Shown piece after piece: positions 12,901 to 24,155 of a DNA stretch of 64,000 bases. A model generated the notes under the pieces. That model ran no database searches, had not been told where the DNA came from, and worked only from the letters and a program-made list of their open reading frames with translations. This DNA is from Ptiloglossa arizonensis. Its lineage: Eukaryota > Arthropoda > Insecta > Hymenoptera > Colletidae. Numbering within the stretch: position 1 is the first letter of the stretch; each line of letters starts with the position of its first letter. The position numbers and the translations under genes are program-made. The DNA is taken from the NCBI RefSeq assembly GCF_051014685.1, contig NC_135055.1, positions 17,472,001 to 17,536,000 on the forward strand. Direction: 5' to 3'.

Positions 12901-15349
12901 GGTAAATAAACCGGAATGCCGGAGAATGACGGTATTTCCCCGAGCTAAATTACTTTAACGTATTCGTTAAAAAATGGAAGGCCCCCGCGGAAGCCCCCCG
13001 GCCGTCTCGACCCGCAGCCGGCCGGTTATAAAAAATTCCATCAGCTCAGAACGACGGCTAAACGTCCCACTGAAAAAAGAAAAGAAAGAAAAAAATACTT
13101 CAAACGAAATACGGCTACGGTATCGCGAAGCAACCGCGCGCAAAGTACAAATTGAACCCCCGTGAGCGCCGAACGAGAGAAAAAGGAGACCAACCGGGGA
13201 GGACAGCGTGCGTCGAATTGCAACGGGAATAAAACACGGTAAATAAATTTCGCGAGAGACGAATTTGCCCCACGGCTCGTCGCCTAATTGCTCTCTTAAA
13301 CGTTCTCCAAGTGCGTGTTCCGAGCGGTGCGTCAAGGTGGTACTTCGAGGCTCGAGAAACGACCGTAGGGGTTCCTCGCGCGTCGAAATCGCGAGAAAGT
13401 CATTGGTCACTATCGAACTGTCGCGATCATATTTAATTCCAGCGTTGTTTACGCATCCGCGACACTTTTTCGCCGTTGGTGAACACGGTTACGAGAATCC
13501 GAAACACGTAATTGGACACGCTTCAAGCGTGCTCTCTTTCGACGAATTTGCGACAGAATGAACGATCACGCGACACGAACTATGCTGATGATTTTATTTT
13601 ATTAGAAAGCGACGAGCAGAGGCATTGATGAGACGCGGATCGCGAGACTCGATTATGTAGCGTGCGCGATTGAGAAGAATGCATGTGGTACATGAGGGGA
13701 GGTTAGTTGAGTTGTACGAAGAGATTTTCGAGGTGTGTAACGTTTGCGTTTGTTTTTCGGTATTTTTGCCGTTGTCAGAAGTCGTTTGTTGGGTTTCAAG
13801 TTTTTTCATTTAGTGATTATAACAAAATATTCCTTGTAATGTAAATTTATGAGAAATTTATTTGGAGTTGTTGTAAGTGACTATATTGGACTGTGAAAGA
13901 GATTTGATTTCAGTTTTGTGCAAGTGTGATCGATTTGTCAAAAGTTTGGCGTAGAGGTATTCTTCTGAATCGCGCATAGTACATAGTTCTAGGGTCTGTT
14001 GAACAAGAACAAGTTTGTAAATAGATTTCTCTCGTTGATATCTGAACGTTGTGAGTGGAGATGTACCTGTAGTTTGGAAACTTGCTCTTTCTTTTATTTT
14101 AATTATTTTTCTCCTCTCGTTAACCGTACAATGATAATACTTCCTATTTCTTTGCCGCAGAACGATATTTGTCACAGAAAAATAGTCAAACACTTGTAAC
14201 CGAAGTTATGGGGCAGTACTGGGTATATTTTCAGGGAGCAGTCCCGGAGTGTGTGCTCTTGCAACGATTTTATCGAGGATTTTACGTTCCTTTATCGACT
14301 CCGGCTTCGATAAGCAAATATTTTACTGCGTCGCATGACCTAGGGCCAGAGGGTATTCCTACCTTTTTTACCCACCGTACGCGATGTTATGGGTCGGTCT
14401 AACAAAGTACATGGAAAATATTCCGGGATAGTGGTCGCCAACCCGGCGCCCGTCTTAAAGTGGCAAAAAGGAAAATCGAATCTATTACCGAACATGTTAT
14501 TGTACTTCCTTTCTGAACTTTCATACTAAAAATACATTCACGCGTATCCACGGACAATGAAAACACACTTCCTTCGTTCAACCGAACGTTATCCATTTTG
14601 ATTTTCGTTATTCCTATAAATTTATCCGTTGTAAAATTTTAAGTAACTACGTAAAAATTATGACACTTGTACGAGCTTTTTACAGATTCAGTTACTCTTC
14701 TATGGAAAATTTATAACAATACTCGAATCGGGGATAAATTTCAACGAATTAACGCAAAAGTTATACCGATACGCAGATTATAAAATTTGAACAAGTTGTT
14801 CTACGAAAATTATAATATGTATTTATAGAAGCTACTTTCAAGATTGACAACTAATATTCTACAGAAAATTTCTAATATTTCTTGAATCGAGAGAAGATTG
14901 TAACCATCGAGAAAAGATGTGTAAATAGGGGTTAATTCATCCGTGTTAAATCTAACGTGATAAAGTGAGCGCGAAGCAGCTTAACCCTTGGCACTTTGTC
15001 GCTCGGAGCTTTCTCTAAACGCTCACCCTAGAACTCTCTGGATGCTCGTTCCAGCAAGTGTCTATTCTCTCTGGACTCCACTCTCGCAGCACACTGACCA
15101 TCGTTAAACATTCTCACCCCAGGTGCGTGCAAACGCGCGCATTCACTCGCCGCGTTTAACCACTCTGAGGCGCGTACGCGTTCTTGGGGTCTTAGTTTCT
15201 AAACACTTCGGTTACCCGGTGCGCCAGACCCCCTATGGGGTGAAAGAATTACGAGCAGAGCTTCGTGCAACACGATTCGGTAATATGGCGCACGTGTAAG
15301 GCTCAAGACGCAGTTGACTCGAATTACGTACCAACACGTACTTTATACG

Positions 15350-15545
15350 TTAACGCGCGAATTGTTGTGATGATAGTAATAACGAAAGATAACTATATTC
15401 GAAGCGAAATATTTTTCATTAAGAGTATTAATATCAATTAACTTCGCGAAACGCGTTAACTGCGCGCGAATTGTTACAATAATTATAATAATGAAAATAA
15501 CTGTATTTAAAGCGAAACAATTTTCACGAGTATGTAAATATTTCG
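15350..15545. repeat. Diverged two-copy tandem repeat, period about 118 bp
   Basis: GCGCGAATTGTT occurs near 15355 and again near 15464, each followed by an AT-rich block with ATAATAA or GATAGTAATAACGAAA and then GAAGCGAAA or AAAGCGAAA. Old duplication. Confidence 0.65.
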
Positions 15546-16324
15546 CAGAGTCCAAACTGACTGGCAAAAAATTGTTTTGAATAATTTTGGGAACTGTTCA
15601 GGGTTACGAAGTGACCACTGAGAATCGTGTACTTTCCACGAATAGAAACACGTGACTGGATGATCGAAGTCGTGTTTGTATTCGAAATAACCGAAGAAAA
15701 TTTATAGCGAAGAAATTAACGAGCTATGTACGCGCGAGTTCGTGCGTTTAAACCACTCTGTACGATAGAATCCGATGCGAAAAGATTGGAACTATTTCAA
15801 AAAAGTACCTATGACCCGTTTGGAAGTATTACGGGAGTGTGTATACGTGTGTACGTGAATAGGGTGGAATTTAGTATGAATATAGCCAGTGAAAAAGCCG
15901 AAAAGCGAGCGTGGATGAACCTAACGCAGAATATATAGCGTTGCAATCCGCTTTATTAATTTTTTTTTTTTGCTTCATCTATTCGAAATATATTGTCACT
16001 CCAATCCCACAGTATCTATTTCCACGCAACCTATGTTGCGAATCTGGTCGATTCAGTCGAGCTCGAATGAAATATTCACGACTGGACAGTTCGATAGATC
16101 TTCAAAAAAAATTTTACTTTGCAAGCTGGACTTTGTTACTAAGTACCCTACATAGACGACACTGAAAATTAATCGAAACCTTCATCATGGAATGTTTCCT
16201 AAGCCCTTAATTGCTAAAAAATTAAGGACAGTTTTTGTACTGGCCCTCCCGCTACGTTTATTATATTTTTATTTTCTTTCTCCCATTATTTTTTTCCCAG
16301 AGGCAACCATAAATCGTAGAATTT

Positions 16325-16800
16325 ATTTCTATAAGTAGAATTACCCCATCTATGGCGAGACAAATAGTATCAGCCTGTTTATGGTCAGACAAATAGAATT
16401 GCCCCATCTATGACCAGACAAGTAGTATTGGCCCGTCTATGACCAGACAAGTAGTATTAGCCAGTCCGTGGTCAGACCAATAGTATTAGCCCGTACATAG
16501 TCAGACAAGTAGCATCGTCTCGTATATGTCCAGACAAGTAGTATTACCTCGCCCACGGGCAGACAAGCAGTATTAGCCCGTCCATAGTCAGACAAGTAGA
16601 ATTACTCGTCTACGGTCAGACAAGTAGCATTGGCTAGTTCATGATCAGACAAGTAGTATTGGCTAGTCCGTGGTCGGGCAAATAGTATTAGCCCGTCTAT
16701 TGCCAAACAAGTAGTATTGCCCCATCTATGTCCAGACAAGTAGTATTGCCCCATCCATGGTCAGAAAAGTAGTATGACCCCCGTCTATGATCAGACGATA
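16325..16800. repeat. 29-bp minisatellite, about 16 copies
   Basis: The unit contains CAGACAAGTAGTATT followed by a variable GGCCCGTCTAT-like half. Landmarks at 16385, 16414, 16443, 16472 and 16501 show a constant 29-bp step. Copies differ by several substitutions and no unique spacers separate them, so this is an ageing head-to-tail minisatellite. Confidence 0.92.
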
Positions 16801-17018
16801 AATCTGCGCTACTCTAATGGGTATAACATCGTTAAAAATCATCGTATTTTAATGCTCTCGCGCTCGTTCGAAAGGCAAACGATTGCACCATACGACAATC
16901 TGATCAATAATTCACTAACTCTTTTTTTAAACATTCCATGAGCAAATATTATGGGTCTTCGTTTTCTCTGTCTCTGCCCGTAACTATACATACTATATCT
17001 TACAGTATCGATCGACAG

Positions 17019-17035
17019 CCCCCCCCCCCCCCCCC
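17019..17035. repeat. C17 homopolymer
   Basis: Seventeen C in a row on the plus strand (G17 on the coding strand of the receptor gene). A second C-rich stretch follows at 17199-17219, interrupted by TA. The length may be unreliable in sequencing. Confidence 0.85.
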
Positions 17036-17336
17036 GCTCCTTCTTCATTCTCCGCGTAGCGCATTCTCTTTCTCCGGTCCCACGAATAAGGATGTAAGCT
17101 TCTATGGGTTTCTACGAGGCGAGAGATCTACAGCGAGCTCCTTGTTGCAGGACGTAACGGTATAATATTTCAGCTTACGCTACAGGCGCCCCATGAACCA
17201 CCCCCCCCCTACCCCCCCTCGAGCTATGATAAAGGAAGTACCCGGCTCAGGAATTCGAGACAAAATTATTCGTGCTTGTTTCGACGAGTTTCTCAAGTGG
17301 AGATTTTACAGAGAGAAAAGGAAGCTAAAAGACAAC

Positions 17337-17690
17337 TTAACCCTCAGTATACAAAAGTGGGATGATCTTCACTAAGGGATGTACTTGAAGGACTACTTTG
17401 CTTTCTCAGTGTTGCATTAGTAATCATTATAGTATTATTGTTTTAACTCTTGGCGTACTAAGATTGTCGATGTTCTTTATCAAAAGGGATCCTAAGAGAT
17501 CTCAAAGTTTTCCAAACGTTTTCAATTTTATCGCAAAAATTATTTTAGTTCGTTTATTTCTTTTTTACCCTCGTCAATCGTGATCAGTAATCAAACACAC
17601 AGAACAATTGCAGGTTATATATTTCTAACGGTTATGGAATGGCTGATTGAAAATCAAACTTATACACCACTTTGATACGATAAGGGTTAA
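17337..17690. mobile_element. Candidate piggyBac-like MITE, 354 bp, TTAA-bounded
   Basis: The left end is TTAACCCTCAGTATACAAAAGTGG. Read on the minus strand, the right end is TTAACCCTTATCGTATCAAAGTGG. The two 24-mers agree at about 18 positions, including TTAACCCT at 1-8 and AAAGTGG at 18-24 in the same register. A TTAA target site on both edges and CCCT next to it are typical of piggyBac-type elements. The inside carries no transposase, so it would be non-autonomous. Confidence 0.6.
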
Positions 17691-18269
17691 ACAGATCGAC
17701 GTGTAGGTGGACAGGGACGAGATGCAGAGTGATTGCGAATATAAAATGGTACGTCAGCGGTAGATTCGGATTTTAATTGCATCGTGGTGTTTTGGATTGT
17801 TTTTGGATGGAAATATTGGGACAAGAGGATCGAGGAAAATTTAAGGGGTTCTGTCTGTGACGGTAGAAACCGAGGTTAATTTGTATTCTCATCCGCGTGG
17901 GAATTACGAAACGATGACGTTCATTTTAGACCTCGATTTATCATCGAGATTTTTCATTCTTTACAACACGTTTTCTAGACAGAAATAGTCCTCCGTAATT
18001 TGTCCGTTGCAGATTGCGCGAACCGGTATATTCGACTACAATTCGAATTAAACCCACGGTATTATTTTACGATTGGAAGAAATCCGTGCTTTGATTTGGA
18101 AATTGAACTCATCGCGCGGAAGAAAATATATATACATACACCAGTGAATTTTCATCGACGTTTGAATATTAAAATCTAATAATTATAAATAGTCCAGGCA
18201 CCCAGTATTGAGATTCTTCTCGGTAAGGCATTGTGTGTCGTTTCGAGCGTAAATAATTAAACGAAAAAT

Positions 18270-18545
18270 CGTGTACAATAGTCAGCAATCACATTTACAC
18301 GAAACGTGAGTGTCCGGTTTATTGTACTTAATTTTACAATGTAATGATGAATAATAGAGTGAAGAATAAATGTGCAGTCGGCAAGTACATTAACACGAAA
18401 TGTACCTGGTGTATTGTTCTTAATTTTAAAATGTAATAATAGTATGAATGATAAATTTAATATAAATGACAAATTTAATGTTACGGACAACCGTTATTAT
18501 ACGAAATGTATCCAGTTCGGCGTTGTTACTTTTAAAACGTAATTT
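18270..18545. repeat. Old tandem repeat of about 100 bp next to exon C
   Basis: Three diverged copies share ACATTTACACGAAACGT / ACATTAACACGAAATG / TTATTATACGAAATG, followed by TTGT, AATTTTA and AATGTAAT. The last copy ends about 15 bp from the exon C donor. Confidence 0.7.
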
Positions 18546-18559
18546 GATCGACAACTCAC

Positions 18560-18735
18560 CGCTCGAAAAAATTGTCGCATGTGCGCAGGATCCGTGTCGA
18601 CGATCAACTTGTAAATCTCCTTGTGTTTGACTTCTCGAAGGACTTGTCTGTAGGATCCAGGACCCGCCTGGCGAATGTACATCTCCGTCCTCGCGGAAGG
18701 CGGCGATTTCACGAGGTCCTGTAGCTTGAATAATC
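18560..18735 (-). CDS. Exon C of kainate-type glutamate receptor (amino-terminal domain, lobe 2)
   Basis: Internal exon of 176 bp. The acceptor is TCTGTTTACAG after a pyrimidine-rich stretch and the donor is GAGCG|GTGAGT. It completes a split Gly codon and ends between codons. It encodes LFKLQDLVKSPP, MYIRQAGPGSYR, VLREVKHKEIYKLIVDTDP and HMRQFFRA. In GRIK2 the equivalent stretch is GLIRLQELIKAP, LKIRQLP, LLKEMKRGKEFHVIFDC and an amphipathic helix, so order and spacing match. The region forms part of the second lobe of the extracellular amino-terminal domain. Immediately past the donor lies an old roughly 100-bp tandem repeat (18270-18545), and upstream of the acceptor is a short (TA)n tract. 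Confidence 0.95.
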
Positions 18736-20269
18736 CTGTAAACAGAGAAACAGTCGATATATATATATATATTGTGTTTGCTTCTCGACTTTCCATTTAG
18801 AAAATTTTTCATTCAATCGATTCTCGTGCTACCACGTTGCCAAGTAATCTTCGTCGAGTACGAAACTTGGACTATTTTCATCGCGATCTCAGATTAGATA
18901 ACACGTAGAACAATCGCGTGGACTAGGTAGAACTTACAGTATCGAAGTGCTTTATTTATTTCGATAGTCCAAGGAAATATTCCACGTTCAATTTAACCTG
19001 GCAGCCGACGAAAATGTTCCGAAACTCTAGTCAAACGAGAACTGTGCAATCTCGCGAGTGCATTCCAAAAATACTGTAATTCGTTGAAGAGTCGATCGAG
19101 AAAACTACTGATAATGTAAAAAGGAGCAGCGAGACTGGCCGTTTCCGTTTAAAACGAGAAATCGAAAGATAACAGACCTCTAGGGCTCGCAAATTTACCA
19201 GGTTTTTCAATTATCGGTAATCCGTTACATTTTTCAATCGATACCAGTCTACTGGAAATTCACCTGTCTATTTTTTCTCGATTTTGGAAAATTACCGACA
19301 ATTAAAATTACATTCGTATAACTATCGAGTATGATGAAAATACATAAATAAATCAAATTTACCAGTTGTACTATTCGTGAACCCGAGAAGAACCAAACTG
19401 TTTGAAATAATAGTTTCCTAATTGTCTCTCAGATTCTATAATAAAATTCTTAGTCGACTCGAACATATTTCACTCTTAACGTTTCTCACCGAATTACCTG
19501 TAACAGGTGGCGAAATACCGTTGAAAATTTTAAAGGGATTTTTCACCATTAACCGCTACTGTAATCTCTAATTAGAGGTAACAATTTTCCGAAATTTTTC
19601 ACCAATTTTCTTTATTGCGATTTCTGGGTACCATCTCCTAGACACGGTTTCCAATTATTGCGCCGCCTTTCTACAATCGTACACGGACATATATATCAAG
19701 TCTGCCTTTGTACCGTTATACACGTATATTCGGTACAGCGCAGGGGAAGTTCGCTACGAGAATAGGGGGTTAGAGGCACCAACACACCGAGGGAAAGTCT
19801 GATTCACAGAGCAACCCTCTAACGTACGGGATGGTTCTTGAGGCTGGAGATTTATTGCGGTCTCGCACGAAACAAAAACCACATAAGGTTCAAAAAGGAT
19901 CCACGGAAGATGCACCCTCGTCCTGTCCACTTTTTATCTTTTAGGAAGAACGAAGTTACAATGACAATCTTGCTGACTTAATCAAGGAGTACAAATATGC
20001 TCCATAATTAGCAAAAACTTTACTTATATTTTTCCGACTTCCATCTGTACGGAATAATCTTTGTGAAATTTTTATACGCGACGTTACGTTAGACGGTACG
20101 TTACAGTTACTTATGAATCTTCGAAGAAGTTTGCCATGAAATGGATAGAAAAATTGTTTTTTTTTTTTTTTCATTTATATCGATGTTTATCAATGCAATC
20201 GATTCTTCAGTTGGCTCGAGACAGTGGGACGTTTGGTAACTCTAGTCACGTACAGATCACTAATTCTTT

Positions 20270-20505
20270 CACCATTCAGATATAAATATATCGTATTTCG
20301 AGATATCATTTATCACTATCGACGTATCGGAATACCATATTTCGAGATATGGTCTTTTACTGTTGAGATATCAGAATACTATATTTCGAGATATCTTCTA
20401 TCGCTATTGACGTATCGGAATACAATACATCGAGATATCTTCTTTCACAATTGAGACACAAGGATACTGTATTTCGTGATATCTTCTTTCGCCATTACCG
20501 TAAAA
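20270..20505. repeat. 44-bp minisatellite, about five copies
   Basis: The landmark TTTCGAGATAT (or a one-base variant) occurs at 20296, 20340, 20384, 20428 and 20472, a constant 44-bp step. Units contain alternating GACGTATCGGAATAC and TTGAGATATCAGAATAC versions, hinting at an 88-bp higher-order unit. Confidence 0.9.
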
Positions 20506-21075
20506 AGAAAACGATAACGAAATTTGAACAATTCGAAAAAAAAAGAAAAACGAAAAAAAAAAGAAAACTTAACCGTATCGAAAGACAAAGTGAAAATATC
20601 GCTTTACCTCGCGATCGTCGGATTACACCTAAAAGTTTTTACGCGAGTTGAATCGTTCCCCTAGAAATTTCATTGTTTACCGCAAATGCCATAAACTCGT
20701 TTCCCGAATACTGAAAAAGCGTGAGCGCGGGCGCACAAGCGAGCGCTCTTCCACGAAAATGCTCGTTCACACAGGCGCTCGAATGGAATTTTTCGAGCGT
20801 TTAACGTCCGTGAAAATCCTCGGGAAACGGTGAAAAGAATTGTTTGCCCCTTCCCGGCGATTTAATACCCCCGTATCGTTGGGTTGTTGGGGGAAAATAC
20901 GCGCGCTCGAAATTCAAATAAATCCGGGAACGAGTGGCGTTCACGTGGGCTTAACGATGCAGCGAAGTTAAACTCGCGCCAAGGATCGAAGTCGACCGAT
21001 TTAAAGACCGAGAATGGCCCCGAGCGTGTAATTAATCCGTCGACGAATAATTAGCGGGCATTTGGAACGTGGACC

Positions 21076-21100
21076 GTGCCGTGCCGTGCCGTGCCGTGCC
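21076..21100. repeat. (GTGCC)5 microsatellite
   Basis: Five perfect GTGCC units inside a CpG-dense patch of the intron. Confidence 0.9.
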
Positions 21101-23524
21101 CTCGTCCCGATTTACATACGCGCGATGATTCTATACGCTCCGCGTAACAAACGACCAAACGCCGCGACGCTCCCGTGAAACATTAACGCGGACCAGTTAC
21201 GTGTCCTTGCGAAGTTTCTTGTTCGTCCGTGTTGCATTTGGCAACAGAAACGATCGAAAGAAACGTCGCGAAACCAGGTCAAGTTTTATCGGCTTCCCCT
21301 ACAGTCGGAAACTTCCATTTTGCGAACGGTGTTTGAAGAATTTTCTACCAAACGGACGAAGTATATTATACTTCGAGAAATGAAATTTTCACGAGGAATA
21401 GAGACATTTAGAAATATTAATTCCAAGAAATCACGGTTATGGAAGTGTACGTAGGGGATCGTGAGAGAAAAGGTTACGAGAGTTCAAGGGCTCGTGGAAC
21501 AAAAATTTCCTCGATCGATATTCGTATGATCGATCGTTCCGAGGTAAAGTGAACTTTCGACATTCGGGGAAATTGGTTCGTTGAAAGTAGATTGGTCGAT
21601 GGTTTCCCAACCCGAGATGGAAAATTATAATACGGTGACGTGGAAAGAATCGATACGAAGTTTGTGAGAAATGTACGCGAAAATGTCGCGCAGTTAATTT
21701 TCAACGAATGTGCAACTCGAGTTTTATTTCTACAATCGTTGCATCGATAATTCGTAATTGTACGGTGACAGTGTCAGTTATTATGTATTATTTGTGCATA
21801 ATTCTGTTCCGAACCCAGCCAGGTATCGTATTTTCTCGAGTTACACGGCCCCGAGATTTCGATTTAATTTTCCATGCACTTCTCTTTGACAAACTGAATT
21901 CCAATACTTCCTCGTTTCGTTCCGGGCTCTTTTTTACGAGGGAAGAGCGGATGGTTCAAGGTTGAAGCGAGTCGACCGGGGAAAGTTGGTCCATATTGAG
22001 TCGATCCGGACCCGCGGAAGCTTTATCAAGTTTCGAGACGAGAAATCGTCCCGTATTTCCGGCATCGGAGACGGATATACATTTCTCGGCAGGGAACGAT
22101 GGAAATGCATGTCGCACGGACGTGCCTCGACGAGGGAAAATTTTCGAAATGTCTCCGTTCCCCGGTGGCGGGAAATTTATGACAGTCGTAGACATCAAAG
22201 TGACGTAAAAAGAGGACATTTTTTTCCGGAAGGGTCTTCCCTACGCGAAGGAAACGCTTTCCGCTCGTATACACGGCGTCGTTGCGTCGTTTAATTAGGA
22301 AAAGTAATTTCGACGAAGGAAAAGTAATTTCGACCCTTCCTCGTAGCGATCGGGCAATTTGCAACGCATCGACTAACAAGGACAATTTCTTCGCTTTATA
22401 AAATTATTCCCAGCGATGAAATTTACGATCGAAAACTATCAACGATACAATCTCCGCGAAAGATAGCCCGTTTGTGTCCTGGTGGCAGCTTGGCGACTAA
22501 AAGTATTTTCTTTCGAGTTGCGAGGCGGTTTGTTGACAATCTCTGCAATCTCAATCAACGCTGCGGGCGAAAGCTTTCGACTATATTTTCTTTAGAAACA
22601 AGCCAACGAGGCAACATTCGATCGTACAGAGACCAGACGACCGTAAGACGCCCGCACGTTTCCAAGTTTCGCGGGGCGCAGAAACTAGCTCCAATTTGCT
22701 CTCATTATCGCGCGCGGCCAGCTAAGAATACAAAACTTTAATAGAATTGTGAACCACGCGATACCAAAACCATGCCGCGGAATTCCGATGAGTGGATAGC
22801 CACACCGGTCTGCGGGAATTCGTGTTACGTTAACCAATTCCGCGGGACCTCGCCGAGCAGAACACTTCTCCATTTCGAAGAACACGATCTTAAAAATTTA
22901 TCCAATAGAGCTAGAGGTATTTGAGATTTCTTCGTTCTAGAGGGAACTTGTTTTCGATCTCCTCGTCGATCAGGGGACTCAAAATAAAGCGATGGAAAAT
23001 GATAAAGCAACGCGGAGAATACACAATCGGAGAACTTGAATCGAAGCAGTACAAAAATATGCGCGATCGAGAGATTCGAACTGAAGTGTAATACAAAAAA
23101 TAGACACGTATATAGAGTACATATAAATCGAGCGATTGAAACAATGTCAGTGACGTTTCGAAAAAAGTTCTAGAAATATTAGAGACTGGAAAATCGAATA
23201 AAGTACTTCTCGGTTCGTAGTATATTATAAAAAGGATTCTGAAAAAATTAAAGCGCACTTTATTCGGGTCTCAACTTCATACCTCAACCCTTGACTAAGC
23301 GCGGGGTCTAGTAGCCTCTTCACTCGAGTACATTATGTCCGCTTCATATACCTTGGCTACTTTTCAGTAAAATACTCTGCTCACGTGAAAATAACGAACA
23401 GATTGTACACGTTCGTTATTTGTAAAAAAAGGACAAATTGAGAATTTGGCAAACCCCCACGCGTCTAGTTACAATAAATTTTGATACTTAAGCAGAACAC
23501 CGACATCTTCTTTTCGTTCAATTT

Positions 23525-23575
23525 TTGGTGCATTTATCGATTTGGTGCATCTATCGATTTGGTGCATCCTTCGTT
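23525..23575. repeat. 18-bp short tandem repeat, three copies
   Basis: TTTGGTGCATTTATCGA, TTTGGTGCATCTATCGA and TTTGGTGCATCC follow each other directly. Confidence 0.85.
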
Positions 23576-23861
23576 CTTGCTTTTTCGTATGATTGCATCG
23601 GGCTCTCTGACTTCACGATTTTCCTATTACATCATCCATTTGGAGCATGATAACTATCAAAGTAGTCAACTTTCTTTTAAAATTATTACCGTTACAATTA
23701 CTCAAACACAGAAATAAATTAAATTAATCTACCCTCAATGATACAAATAAAAATACATTCTATTGTCAAGATCTTTCATTTCCTTCCTTTCCCTCTTTCC
23801 TCTCTCTTTCTTCATTGTCGTCTTTCTCGCAGAACACTATTAACTCAAAGTATAACGCAGA

Positions 23862-23874
23862 CACGTGACACGTG
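23862..23874. promoter_or_regulatory. Paired canonical E-boxes (CACGTG x2), copy 1
   Basis: CACGTG at 23862-23867 and again at 23869-23874, one base between them. CACGTG is the core bound by many bHLH factors. A regulatory role in this intron is inference. Confidence 0.4.
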
Positions 23875-24142
23875 AAATTCCATTCAATATCTTATTAAAC
23901 GTCACTGACAGCCCTAAAAGTCATCCTGCATTAACTACGAAAAGAACTCCTAAATTAAAAAAAAACCCAGAGAACTAATAAAACTCGTAAATTAACTTTC
24001 CCTCCAATATCAAAAATACAAATACGATTCAAAGAAAAATATATTCTACCCTTATAATCTCTCATTTCCTTCCTCTGTTCCCCATTCAACGTTATCGTGC
24101 GTCTGTCTCTTGTAACACTATTAACTGAAAGTATAACGCGGA

Positions 24143-24155
24143 CACGTGACACGTG
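24143..24155. promoter_or_regulatory. Paired canonical E-boxes (CACGTG x2), copy 2
   Basis: CACGTG at 24143-24148 and 24150-24155, same spacing as copy 1, in the second copy of the 281-bp duplication. It sits in one of the better preserved parts of the duplicate. Confidence 0.4.

Larger units (their letters stand above)
8216..18559 (-). other. Intron between exons C and D (10344 bp)
   Basis: Contains, from the exon D side, a 122-bp satellite, a transposase remnant, GC-richer patches near 11.7-12.0 and 12.9-13.3 kb, a two-copy repeat near 15.4 kb, a 29-bp minisatellite, long C runs near 17.0-17.2 kb, a TTAA-bounded MITE candidate and an old tandem repeat. No conventional gene recognised. Minus-strand frames of up to 147 residues (12967-13410) are compositionally driven. 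Confidence 0.82.

Noticed and set aside
16325..16800. CRISPR-like array (constant 29-bp step)
   Set aside because: The whole sequence repeats every 29 bp with no unique spacers, copies diverge randomly, and the setting is an animal intron; it is a minisatellite.
19190..19390. Possible hAT-like element (TAGGGCTCGCAAATTTACC ... GAACCCGAG)
   Set aside because: The supposed ends are not convincingly inverted and no 8-bp target duplication is visible.
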